Below are positions 24,414-31,802 of a stretch of 46,656 bases of DNA, one piece after another. The notes under the pieces are model-generated. The model ran no database searches. It saw only the letters and a program-made list of their open reading frames with translations, and had not been told where the DNA came from. The stretch's first letter is position 1. The number at the start of each line of letters is the position of its first letter. The position numbers and the translations under genes were made by a program. The stretch comes from DASSJF01 sp035934535 (GTDB lineage Bacteria; Sysuimicrobiota; Sysuimicrobiia; Sysuimicrobiales; Segetimicrobiaceae), in contig DASYXS010000153.1 of NCBI GenBank assembly GCA_035934535.1, positions 1 through 46,656 of the forward strand. Reading direction: 5' to 3'.

Positions 24414-26870
24414 CTACCGGGCGACGACGTTGACCAGCTTACCGGGGACGACGATGACATCCTGAACGGCCTTGCCGTCGGTGAATTTGCGGACGCGCTC
24501 GCTCTCCAGCGCGACGTCCCGCAGCCGCGCCTCGTCGATGCCGGCCGGGACGCTGATGCGGTCGCGCACGCGGCCGTTGACCTGCAGCACCACCGTGACC
24601 GTCTCCTCGCGGACCGCCGCGGCGTCCCACGCGGGCCAGGGCTGCCGGTGCACGCTGTAGGCGCCGCCGAGCCTCGACCACAGCTCCTCGGCGACGTGCG
24701 GCGTGAGCGGCGCGAGCATCAGCACGAGCGTCCGCAGCGCGTCTTGCCATTCCACGGCCGCCGCACCGCCCTCCGCCCGCAAGTCGGCCAGCCGGTTCAT
24801 GTAGGTCATGAGGGCGGCGACCGCGGTGTTGAAGCGGAACGCCTCGAGGTCCTCGGTGACGCGTTTGAGCGTCTGATGCGTCGCGCGCCGGATCTCCCCC
24901 GCAAGAGACGCCGGGGCCGCGGGGGCGCCGCCCCCTCCGCCGTTGGAGGAGGTCTCAAGCACCAAGTGCCATACGCGATGCAGGAAGCGGTGCACGCCCT
25001 CGATCCCGCGGGGATTCCAGGGGCCGCCCCCGTCCCACGGTCCGATGAACATCAGATATGCGCGCACGGTGTCGGCGCCCATCGTGCCCACGTAATCGTC
25101 GGGGTTGACGACGTTGCCGCGCGACTTGCTCATCCGGTTGCCGTCGGGCCCGAGGATGATGCCCTGATTGAACAGCCGCAGCATCGGCTCGTCGAGGGTG
25201 GTGAGCCCGAGGTCCCGCATCGCCTTTGTGAAGAACCGCGTGTACATCAGGTGCAGGACGGCGTGCTCGATGCCGCCGGTGTACTGATCGACCGGCAGCC
25301 AGCGGCGGCCGGCCTCCGGGTCGTAGGGCCGCGCGGCGTCGTGCGGGCTCAGGAACCGGTACTGGTACCAGGACGAATCGACGAAGGTGTCCATCGTGTC
25401 GATCTCACGCTCGGCCGGGCCCGCGCACTTCGGACACGTCGTCTTGCGGAACTTCTCGTGGTACTTGAGCGGCGACTCGCCGGTCGGCAGAAACTCCGCG
25501 TCCTCGGGAAGGCGCACCGGCAGATCCTTATACGGCACCGGTACCGCGCCGCACGACCGGCAGTACACGATCGGGATCGGCGTGCCCCAGTAGCGCTGCC
25601 GGCTGATCAGCCAGTCGCGCAGGCGATACGTCACCGCGGCGCGGCCGCGGCCCGCGCGCTCCAGCGCCTCCGTCACCCGCCGGCGGCCCTCGCCGCTCGG
25701 CGTGCCGTCGAAGGGGCCGGAGTTCACCATCGTCCCCTCGCCCGTGTAGGCCGCCGCGAGCGGCTTGCCGTCCCAGTCCGGCGGCGCGATCACGGTCGGA
25801 ATCGGCAACCGGTACTTCTTCGCGAACTCCCAGTCACGCGCGTCGTGCGCCGGCACCGCGTGAATCGCGCCGGTGCCGTACGAGAGCAGGACGTAGTCGC
25901 CGGTGTAGATCGGGATGCGCGCGTTCGTCAGCGGGTGGCGCGCGTAGGCGCCGATGAACACGCCGGTCTTCTCGCGGTCCTCGGCGAGGCGCTCGATCTC
26001 CGTCTGCCGCCGCGCGCGGTGCACGTAGGCGGTCACCTCGGCGCGGTGCTCCGGGGTTGTCAGCTTCTCGACCAGCGGATGCTCCGGCGCCAGCACGAGG
26101 AACGTCGCGCCGAACAGCGTGTCCGGCCGCGTCGTAAACACCGTGATCGGGTCGCCCTGCTCGCTCGTGTAGACGATCTCCGCGCCTTCGCTGCGGCCGA
26201 TCCAGTTACGCTGCAGCGTCTCGACGCGCTCGGGCCACTGCATCTTGCCGAAGTCCAGCAGTTCGTCGGCGTAGCGGGTGATCCGGAAGAACCACTGCTC
26301 GAGGTCTTTCTTGATCACGGGCGTGCCGCACCGCTCGCAGACGCGCTCCGCGCCGACGACCTGTTCGCGCGCGAGCGTCGTGTTGCAGTGCGGGCACCAG
26401 TCGACCGGCGCCATCGCCCGGTAGGCGAGCCCGGCCTCGTAGAACTTGAGGAAGAACCACTGGTTCCACACGTAGTACTCAGGCAGGCAGGTGACGATCT
26501 CGCGAGACCAGTCGAACATTGCGCCCATCGAGCGCAGTTGCCCGCGCATCCGCTCGATATTCGCGATCGTCCATTTATAAGGGTGGATGCCGTGGCTGAT
26601 CGCGGCGTTCTCGGCCGGCAGTCCGAAGGCGTCGAAGCCCATCGGAAAAAGGACGTTGTGACCCCGCATGCGCTGGTAGCGCGCCTTGGTGTCGGACGGC
26701 GTCATTGCGTACCAGTGCCCGATGTGGAGATCGCCGCTCGGGTACGGGTACATCGTCACGAAATAGTACTTCGGCTGCGAGGCATCGTCGCGGACGCGGT
26801 ATAGACCGTCCGCCTCCCAGCGGGCCTGCCATTTGGCTTCTATGGTTTTCGGATCGTAGGGGTCGGTCAT
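24414..26870 (-). CDS. leuS: Leucyl-tRNA synthetase
   Basis: Charges tRNA-Leu; class I synthetase of 818 aa from the ATG at 26870, the usual bacterial length. The HIGH motif appears as PYPSGDLHIGHWYAMTPSD near 43-60, KMSKS as NRMSKSRGN, and the CP1 editing domain contains the TTRPDTLFGATFLVLAPEHPL segment and GTGAIHAVPAHDARD. Two CxxC knuckles are present (CPHC with CERC, and CRSC with CPKC). A poorly conserved in-frame ATG at 26906 would add 12 residues. Upstream sequence was checked for a T-box leader and none was seen; only a 4-bp CCTC/GAGG hairpin lies near 26920. Confidence 0.97.
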   Translation of the reverse strand: MTDPYDPKTIEAKWQARWEADGLYRVRDDASQPKYYFVTMYPYPSGDLHIGHWYAMTPSDTKARYQRMRGHNVLFPMGFDAFGLPAENAAISHGIHPYKWTIANIERMRGQLRSMGAMFDWSREIVTCLPEYYVWNQWFFLKFYEAGLAYRAMAPVDWCPHCNTTLAREQVVGAERVCERCGTPVIKKDLEQWFFRITRYADELLDFGKMQWPERVETLQRNWIGRSEGAEIVYTSEQGDPITVFTTRPDTLFGATFLVLAPEHPLVEKLTTPEHRAEVTAYVHRARRQTEIERLAEDREKTGVFIGAYARHPLTNARIPIYTGDYVLLSYGTGAIHAVPAHDARDWEFAKKYRLPIPTVIAPPDWDGKPLAAAYTGEGTMVNSGPFDGTPSGEGRRRVTEALERAGRGRAAVTYRLRDWLISRQRYWGTPIPIVYCRSCGAVPVPYKDLPVRLPEDAEFLPTGESPLKYHEKFRKTTCPKCAGPAEREIDTMDTFVDSSWYQYRFLSPHDAARPYDPEAGRRWLPVDQYTGGIEHAVLHLMYTRFFTKAMRDLGLTTLDEPMLRLFNQGIILGPDGNRMSKSRGNVVNPDDYVGTMGADTVRAYLMFIGPWDGGGPWNPRGIEGVHRFLHRVWHLVLETSSNGGGGGAPAAPASLAGEIRRATHQTLKRVTEDLEAFRFNTAVAALMTYMNRLADLRAEGGAAAVEWQDALRTLVLMLAPLTPHVAEELWSRLGGAYSVHRQPWPAWDAAAVREETVTVVLQVNGRVRDRISVPAGIDEARLRDVALESERVRKFTDGKAVQDVIVVPGKLVNVVAR

Positions 26871-26952
26871 GGTCGGGGCCCCGGCGCCGCCGGGGCTCTG
26901 CACCATCTTACCTGAAAACCCCTCGAAGAGGTAGGGCTCCGCTACCGGGACC

Positions 26953-27354
26953 TCACATGACCGAGCGCATGTCGTGGCCGAGGTACCCCGTCAGTGCCAC
27001 GGCCAGCGCTCCCGCGACCGAGAGCACGACCGCCCACGCCGGAAGGCGGTTGCCCGTCCGCCACCGCCAAACAAAGAGGCCGAGGAACAGCGCCGTCGTG
27101 CAATACGCGACACCGCTGTGCATCAGATGGCGCTGCTCGAGCCCGGTCCCTACGCCCTGCGCTTCGAGATTCAGGAGATCCAGCCAGCCCAGAGCGATGG
27201 CTACCAACGCGGCGGCCAGGCCGAGACCCGTTAACCAGTACGCCGACTCGTGGAACAGTGCGCGATCAGGCTGCCGCAGGTGCATCACATCGAAGAACGC
27301 CGCGGTCAACCACAGCGCAATCGGAAAATGTACGACGAGGGGGTGGATCAGCAC
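26953..27354 (-). CDS. DUF2231 integral membrane protein
   Basis: 133 aa with four predicted membrane segments (about 4-24, 40-62, 80-98, 103-122). It begins with the family-defining IHPLVVHFPIALWL and contains the conserved His-rich HLMHSGVAY segment. DUF2231 proteins are predicted membrane proteins of unknown function, often placed near haem or redox genes. The GTG start at 27354 lies in the loop of a strong hairpin (27337-27373) whose 5' arm contains the G-rich ribosome site, so initiation may be structure-sensitive. Confidence 0.85.
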   Translation of the reverse strand: MLIHPLVVHFPIALWLTAAFFDVMHLRQPDRALFHESAYWLTGLGLAAALVAIALGWLDLLNLEAQGVGTGLEQRHLMHSGVAYCTTALFLGLFVWRWRTGNRLPAWAVVLSVAGALAVALTGYLGHDMRSVM

Positions 27355-27373
27355 GCCGGCCGATCCACCCCTC
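27337..27373 (-). promoter_or_regulatory. Hairpin enclosing the DUF2231 ribosome site and start codon
   Basis: GGGGTGGATC and GATCCACCCC form at least 10 perfect pairs separated by a 12-base loop. The GTG start at 27354 is in the loop, and the GAGGGG ribosome site is in the 5' arm. It could reduce initiation, or act as a terminator for the gene ending at 27398; no T-run follows. The fold is seen in the sequence, its function is inferred. Confidence 0.5.
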
Positions 27374-27397
27374 GCGACGATCGCACGCCTATGTCAG

Positions 27398-27859
27398 CTA
27401 CGGCCCGAGATCGCTGGACGCCTTGGCGAGATACTCCGCGACGACCTTGTCCCACGGCTGAGCCTGCATGATATCGGACATGTCCCGCGCCTGCAGCAGC
27501 AAGTTCAACGCGATGTTCGCATCGTCCCAGGCGTCCTGGGCGCCCGGGACCTTGGCCGCGACGGCTGCCTTGAGGTCGGGCAGAATGCCGTGGCCCTGAC
27601 CCTGGCATGGATACCCGACCGCCTGGACGAAGTGCGCGCCCGTCGGGCCCTCCAGGCAGTTGATGGTGTGCTGCGAATGCAGTTTGACGGCGCCGATGGC
27701 ATTGGCCTTCTGCGCCAGTTCCCCGGCGTGGAACGACGCGGTCTTGAGCTGCGTCTTGATCGAGCCGACGAGATCCATCCCCATCATCGCGCCGCTCGAC
27801 GGCAGCGTCACGAGGGCCACGAAACAGACGACGAGCGCGGCGCTTCCCCAACCTCTCAC
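27398..27859 (-). CDS. Small secreted helical protein, function unknown
   Basis: About 153 aa from the GTG at 27859, chosen because AAGGGGG lies about nine bases upstream and a signal peptide follows directly (VRGWGSAALVVCFVALVTL). The mature part is mostly helical. It has several His residues (FHAGELAQKA, LHSQHTINCLEG, QGHGILPDL) and two Cys, but no CxxCH haem motif. Amphipathic helices in a four-helix-like arrangement would fit a metal- or ligand-binding secreted protein, but I do not recognise the family. It may be transcribed with the DUF2231 gene 43 bases downstream. Confidence 0.7.
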   Translation of the reverse strand: MRGWGSAALVVCFVALVTLPSSGAMMGMDLVGSIKTQLKTASFHAGELAQKANAIGAVKLHSQHTINCLEGPTGAHFVQAVGYPCQGQGHGILPDLKAAVAAKVPGAQDAWDDANIALNLLLQARDMSDIMQAQPWDKVVAEYLAKASSDLGP

Positions 27860-27940
27860 ATTCTCGCCCCCTTCTAGGCGGTTCCAAGGTTGCCGGCCCC
27901 TCCCGGGCACCGGCGCGTTGCCCCGTCATCATCGGCCGGA

Positions 27941-27949
27941 ATTGTAACA
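27941..27949 (-). promoter_or_regulatory. Extended -10 promoter for the small secreted protein
   Basis: TGTTACAAT on the minus strand combines a TGn extension with a TACAAT -10, which can work without a good -35. The start would be near 27934, leaving a leader of about 75 bases before the GTG at 27859. It lies just after the end of the Rieske gene. Confidence 0.6.
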
Positions 27950-27969
27950 GTTATATGGCGTTTGACCGG

Positions 27970-29751
27970 CTATTCCCCTTCTTCGAACAAGCGCTCGCCG
28001 CGGTGCAGCCGCCGCGCAATTTCAAACGTCTGCCCCTGCGCGCGCACCGTGGGCGCGTGGGCGGCGAGGTACCGGACGGCGGCGATGAGGACGTGCGTCC
28101 CCGCCTCCGTCCCCCGCAGGCCGGCATACTGGCGGAAGGCGGCCTCGAGCATCTGTATACTATGGAAGTTTCTGTCTTCCCGCACGAGCAGGCGGCCGAG
28201 GGTGGCGAGCAATCGGTCCACATCGCCCGGACCGCCGAGGTACGTCCGCACCAGGCGCGCGGCCGGCGCGACCTGCTGCTGGCGGTCCAGCGCGGCGGCG
28301 AGGGCGCCGGGCAGATCGGGCGGGGCCTCGGGGTCGGGGTCGGGGAGACGGGCCGGCGGCACGTTCAGGAACCGGTCGAGATAGACGCTCATCGCGGCGT
28401 CGAGGACCCCCCGAAGCAGCGGCGCCGACCCGCTGCGGCGGAGCCCCTGATGCACCGCGTTCGCGAACGTGAAGGTGTGCAGGGCGGTGTCCCAATCCCC
28501 GAACTCGTTGGACTGCGGAAAGTGCGCGATGCGCAACGCCGCGGCGTAGGCGACCGCACCCGCCACGTCGACGGGCGCGGCCCCCCGGCGCAGCGCGTCG
28601 ACCAGCGCGTCCGCGATCGCCTGAGGGTCCTCGCCGAGCAGCACGGGCACGAGCGGGCCGGGGTCGAGCGCGCGGCCGTCGCCGCGGGCGCGCCCCGTCT
28701 CGAGCGCCGCCGGCAGTGCGCCGGCCGCCGCCTCGACGATCGCGACGAGATCGACCGGGTGGCGCCACTCGTTCGACTCCTCCATCCGGTCGGCCGTCGC
28801 ATACGCGGTCGCGAGGCTTGCGAGTGCCGGCTCCGCGTGCGTCCACCCCGCGATGTCGAGCGCTTCGAACGCCTTGTTCGTGAAGTCGAGCACGTGGCCG
28901 ATCTCGATGAACCGGTGGTCCGTCGCCGCGGCGAACAGCATGCCGGCGAGGGAGGCGCCGTCCGCGCCGGCGCGCACGGCGGACACGATGCAGCGCTCCG
29001 CGCCCTCGGCGTCGCGCACCTCGACGAAACGCCGGAACCACTGCGTGAGCCGGCCGGCATCCGCGGGGCTGTCGGGGAGCGGCGCCAGCACAAAGCGCGG
29101 CGCGGCGCCGGCGGTGTCTCGCGCGACCGCGCTCAGGCCTTGATAGAGCGCCCAGGGCCGGTCCGCCTCGTCCAGGTACGGCAGCAGGTTGGCGTAGCAC
29201 GTCAGCATCGTCAGACCCGGTCCCCAGCCCGCGGCGCGGTACCGGGTCCCGAACTCGAGTCCGATCCGCACCGCCTCGACCGCGCCGGCCGGGAGGGGGC
29301 CGGCCCCCATGTCATCAACGCCGGGCCCATCGGCGCCGAGCACCAGCGCGGCTTTGGCGATCACCAGCGGAACGTCGCGCTCGAGTCCGTCGCGAAGCCG
29401 CCGGCGGTGGTGCGCGCGTGGATCGCCGCGCGGCGCGAGATCCACGTAGACGTCGCCGTCGCGCACGTCGACCGGATAGGCCCGCACGTCGTCGGCGAAC
29501 TGATCGAACGTGCCGCCGCCCGCGAGGTCGAAGCGCGCGTGGTGCCAGTGACAGGTGAGGATTCCGTCGGCGACGCTGCCGCGGTCGAGCGGGAAACCCA
29601 TGTGGGGGCAGCGATTGTCGACCGCGTAGACGCGCCCGTTCCACGCGACCAGCGCGACCGCATGGCCGTCCACGTGCACGGCGAGACGGCCCGCCTGGCG
29701 CACCTCGGCGGCCCGCGCCGCCCGAACCCACCGTTGTTCGGATGTCTCCAT
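27970..29751 (-). CDS. Rieske [2Fe-2S] protein fused to a large unrecognised helical domain
   Basis: 593 aa from the ATG at 29751 (GGGGAGGGA upstream). Residues about 7-110 are a Rieske ferredoxin domain with C48-x-H50 and C67-x2-H70 (CPHMGF and CHWHHARFD), able to bind a 2Fe-2S cluster. The remaining 480 residues are Ala-rich and helical and carry conserved-looking His segments: DHRFIEIGHVLDFTNKAFEAL, EWRHPVDLVAIVE, AHFPQSNEFGDWDTALH and REDRNFHSIQ. These may be ligands for a second metal or a substrate site. I cannot name the domain; a distant likeness to questin-oxidase-type proteins is a weak idea. It is co-directional with the MFS gene, 20 bases downstream of it. Confidence 0.8.
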   Translation of the reverse strand: METSEQRWVRAARAAEVRQAGRLAVHVDGHAVALVAWNGRVYAVDNRCPHMGFPLDRGSVADGILTCHWHHARFDLAGGGTFDQFADDVRAYPVDVRDGDVYVDLAPRGDPRAHHRRRLRDGLERDVPLVIAKAALVLGADGPGVDDMGAGPLPAGAVEAVRIGLEFGTRYRAAGWGPGLTMLTCYANLLPYLDEADRPWALYQGLSAVARDTAGAAPRFVLAPLPDSPADAGRLTQWFRRFVEVRDAEGAERCIVSAVRAGADGASLAGMLFAAATDHRFIEIGHVLDFTNKAFEALDIAGWTHAEPALASLATAYATADRMEESNEWRHPVDLVAIVEAAAGALPAALETGRARGDGRALDPGPLVPVLLGEDPQAIADALVDALRRGAAPVDVAGAVAYAAALRIAHFPQSNEFGDWDTALHTFTFANAVHQGLRRSGSAPLLRGVLDAAMSVYLDRFLNVPPARLPDPDPEAPPDLPGALAAALDRQQQVAPAARLVRTYLGGPGDVDRLLATLGRLLVREDRNFHSIQMLEAAFRQYAGLRGTEAGTHVLIAAVRYLAAHAPTVRAQGQTFEIARRLHRGERLFEEGE

Positions 29752-29771
29752 CTCGTCCCTCCCCGCGCCGA

Positions 29772-30986
29772 TCAGTCCGACCCGCCGTATCCCACCGCGG
29801 CCTCCCCGATCGCCGGCACGAGACCCCGCGTGGCGAGTGCCGCGACGGCCAGCAGCGCCCCCGCGGCCACGAACACCGGCCGGATGCCGACGACCGCCGC
29901 GACCAGTCCGCCGGCGATCGGTCCCACGAGATTGCCGAGCATGATCGCGCTGCTCGTGAGGCCCATGATCCCACCAAGCCGCTCGGACGGCGCACGCCGC
30001 GCCACGATCGCGTAGAGCGGCGGCATGAGGCCGCCGACCGCCAGCCCGAGCACCGCGCGGAGGAGGAACAGCGCGACGGGTCCCCGCACCGCCGCCTGCG
30101 CGACGTACGCGAGGCACGCGCCCCACAGCACCATGATGAGGACGCGTCCTTCGCCGAGGCGGTCGGAGACTCTGCCCCACATCGCCGCCCCGAGCATCGA
30201 CGCGAACCCGGTCACGGAAAAGAGGACGCCGGCCACCGTGGCGACCCGCGGCGCGGGCACGCCGAGCGTCTGCACGAAGATCGGAAAGATCGGTTCGACG
30301 GCCATGACCGCGAGGTTGCTGGTGCACAGCAGGAGGCCCGCCGTCCGGAGCACCGGTGAGCCGAGAAAGTAGGCGAGGTTGTCGCGGACCCCGGGACCGC
30401 CCTCGCGGGCATGCGGGCTCACCGACTCGCGCGTCGCCGCCAGGACGACCGCGGCGCCCCCCCAGCACAGGAGCCCGGTGAACACAAAGACCCAGCGGTA
30501 GCCGATCTCGTCGGCGAGCGCGCCGCCGATCAGCGGGCCGATAATGCCGCCCGCGGTGAGCGAACTCTGGAGAACGCCCATCGCCGTCCCGAGCCGGTCG
30601 CGGGGAATCGACGAGGAGACGAGCGCGTTGGTCGCGGCCACGAACCCGCTCACGGCGCCCTGAACCATGCGCAGGGCCAGCAACTGCCACACCGCGCCGA
30701 CGGCCGCGGCCAGCATGTTCGTCAGGCCGATGCCGGTGAGCGCACGCAGCACCATGATCTTGCGGCCGTAGCGGTCCCCGAGCACGCCCCACAGCGGGGC
30801 GACGAGCGTCTGCGCGAGGAACGGCGCCGCGAACAGGATGCCGCTCCACCGCTCGATGTCGTCGAGGCGGTGGACCCCGAGCGTGCCGATGTAGAGCGGC
30901 ATGAACGGGACGACGAGGGTGAGACCGACCATCGAGATGAACTGGGCGGCCCACAGCGCGTACAGATTTTTTTGCCACTGCGCCAT
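29772..30986 (-). CDS. MFS transporter (DHA1-like, 12 TM)
   Basis: 404 aa major facilitator with about twelve hydrophobic segments. It begins NLYALWAAQFISMVGLTLVVPFMPLYIG. Motif A between helices 2 and 3 reads GVLGDRYGRKIM, and a motif C-like Gly/Pro-rich stretch (AGGIIGPLIGGALADEIGY) lies in helix 5, typical of proton-driven antiporters. Start at 30986 after AGGGG. It leads the Rieske gene and is divergent from the RraA/ThDP pair, so the four genes may serve one substrate: uptake or efflux plus oxidation and decarboxylation. That link is inference. Drug efflux is the main alternative. Confidence 0.9.
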   Translation of the reverse strand: MAQWQKNLYALWAAQFISMVGLTLVVPFMPLYIGTLGVHRLDDIERWSGILFAAPFLAQTLVAPLWGVLGDRYGRKIMVLRALTGIGLTNMLAAAVGAVWQLLALRMVQGAVSGFVAATNALVSSSIPRDRLGTAMGVLQSSLTAGGIIGPLIGGALADEIGYRWVFVFTGLLCWGGAAVVLAATRESVSPHAREGGPGVRDNLAYFLGSPVLRTAGLLLCTSNLAVMAVEPIFPIFVQTLGVPAPRVATVAGVLFSVTGFASMLGAAMWGRVSDRLGEGRVLIMVLWGACLAYVAQAAVRGPVALFLLRAVLGLAVGGLMPPLYAIVARRAPSERLGGIMGLTSSAIMLGNLVGPIAGGLVAAVVGIRPVFVAAGALLAVAALATRGLVPAIGEAAVGYGGSD

Positions 30987-31066
30987 CGCGTTGCCCCTAC
31001 GCCGCGCGCGCCAACGCGCCGTCGAGCACATGGCCGGCGGAAGGTCTCGACGTACGGCCGCAAGAA

Positions 31067-31080
31067 TGTGTGCGCACACA
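31067..31080. promoter_or_regulatory. Perfect 14-bp palindrome TGTGTGCGCACACA, likely operator
   Basis: It lies in the 122-base gap between the divergent MFS and RraA genes, 28 bases before the RraA start codon, where a bound regulator could control both directions. The symmetry is exact. No regulator gene for it is present nearby. No convincing -35/-10 pair was found in the gap for either direction. Confidence 0.6.
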
Positions 31081-31108
31081 CACTACCATGCCGTGAACGG
31101 AGGCACGA

Positions 31109-31798
31109 ATGCCCCAGCCGCTTGGCCCCGACGCGCTCGCCCGGCTCCGCACGTACACGACCCCCACCCTCGCCAACGCGATCGAAACGTTCAATGTGCG
31201 GCCGCGGACCGCGGGATTCACGGCCGGGCGGATCCGGTGCGTGTTTCCCGAGCTCGGGTCCATGGTCGGGTACGCCGTCACGGCGACCTGCCGCGCGGCC
31301 ACGGCGCCGCCGCCCGAGGCCGCCGCGCGACGCGCCGCCCTGTGGCGTGCGATCGACGCGACGCCGGCGCCGCGCATCGTGGTGATCCGGGACCTCGACG
31401 ACCCGCCCGGGATCGGCGCCTTCTGGGGCGAGGTGCAGAGCACGATTCATCACGCGCTCGGCTGCGTCGGGACCGTCACGAACGGCAGCGTGCGAGACCT
31501 CGACGAGGTCCGCTCCCTCGGATTCCACTTTTTCGCCGCAAGCGTCGCCGTCTCCCACGCCTATGTCCATCTCGTCGAGGTCGGGGGGCCGGTCGACGTC
31601 GACGGCCTGCCGGTGCGGTCGGGCGACCTGCTGCACGCCGATCAGCACGGCGTCTTGTCGATCCCCCACGAGATCGCCCCCCGGCTCGACGGCGCCGTCG
31701 AGCGGGTGAATCAGTCGGAGCAGGAGATCCTGGCGTACTGCCGCCGGGCCGACTTCACCCGCGAAGGCCTCGAAGCGATCTACCTCAAGCGGCGATAG
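31109..31798 (+). CDS. RraA-like aldolase/decarboxylase family protein
   Basis: 229 aa of the RraA fold, which includes 4-hydroxy-4-methyl-2-oxoglutarate aldolases, oxaloacetate decarboxylases and the RNase E inhibitor RraA. The active-site signature is visible: GAFWGEVQSTIHHALGCVGTVTNGSVRDLDEV, with the Gly-rich loop and the Arg-Asp pair that bind oxo-acid and metal. GDLLHADQHGVLSIP near 172-186 is the second conserved block. Start ATG at 31109 with GGAGG five bases upstream. Four bases separate it from the ThDP enzyme gene, so the pair probably works on the same 2-oxo acid pathway. The exact substrate is unknown. Confidence 0.85.
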   Translation: MPQPLGPDALARLRTYTTPTLANAIETFNVRPRTAGFTAGRIRCVFPELGSMVGYAVTATCRAATAPPPEAAARRAALWRAIDATPAPRIVVIRDLDDPPGIGAFWGEVQSTIHHALGCVGTVTNGSVRDLDEVRSLGFHFFAASVAVSHAYVHLVEVGGPVDVDGLPVRSGDLLHADQHGVLSIPHEIAPRLDGAVERVNQSEQEILAYCRRADFTREGLEAIYLKRR

Positions 31799-31802
31799 CG
31801 GC

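Noticed and set aside
24312..26804. Plus-strand open frame of 830 codons
   Set aside because: Antisense to leuS, whose motifs are complete; the composition is Arg/Val/Asp-rich with no domain.
26871..26952. Possible T-box leader before leuS
   Set aside because: The gap is too short and shows no specifier loop, no T-box sequence and only a 4-bp hairpin.
27970..30978. Apparent 1002-residue fusion extending the Rieske protein upstream
   Set aside because: The extra N-terminal part runs through the MFS gene in a wrong frame and is Arg/Gly/Ala noise; ATG at 29751 with a strong ribosome site starts the real protein.
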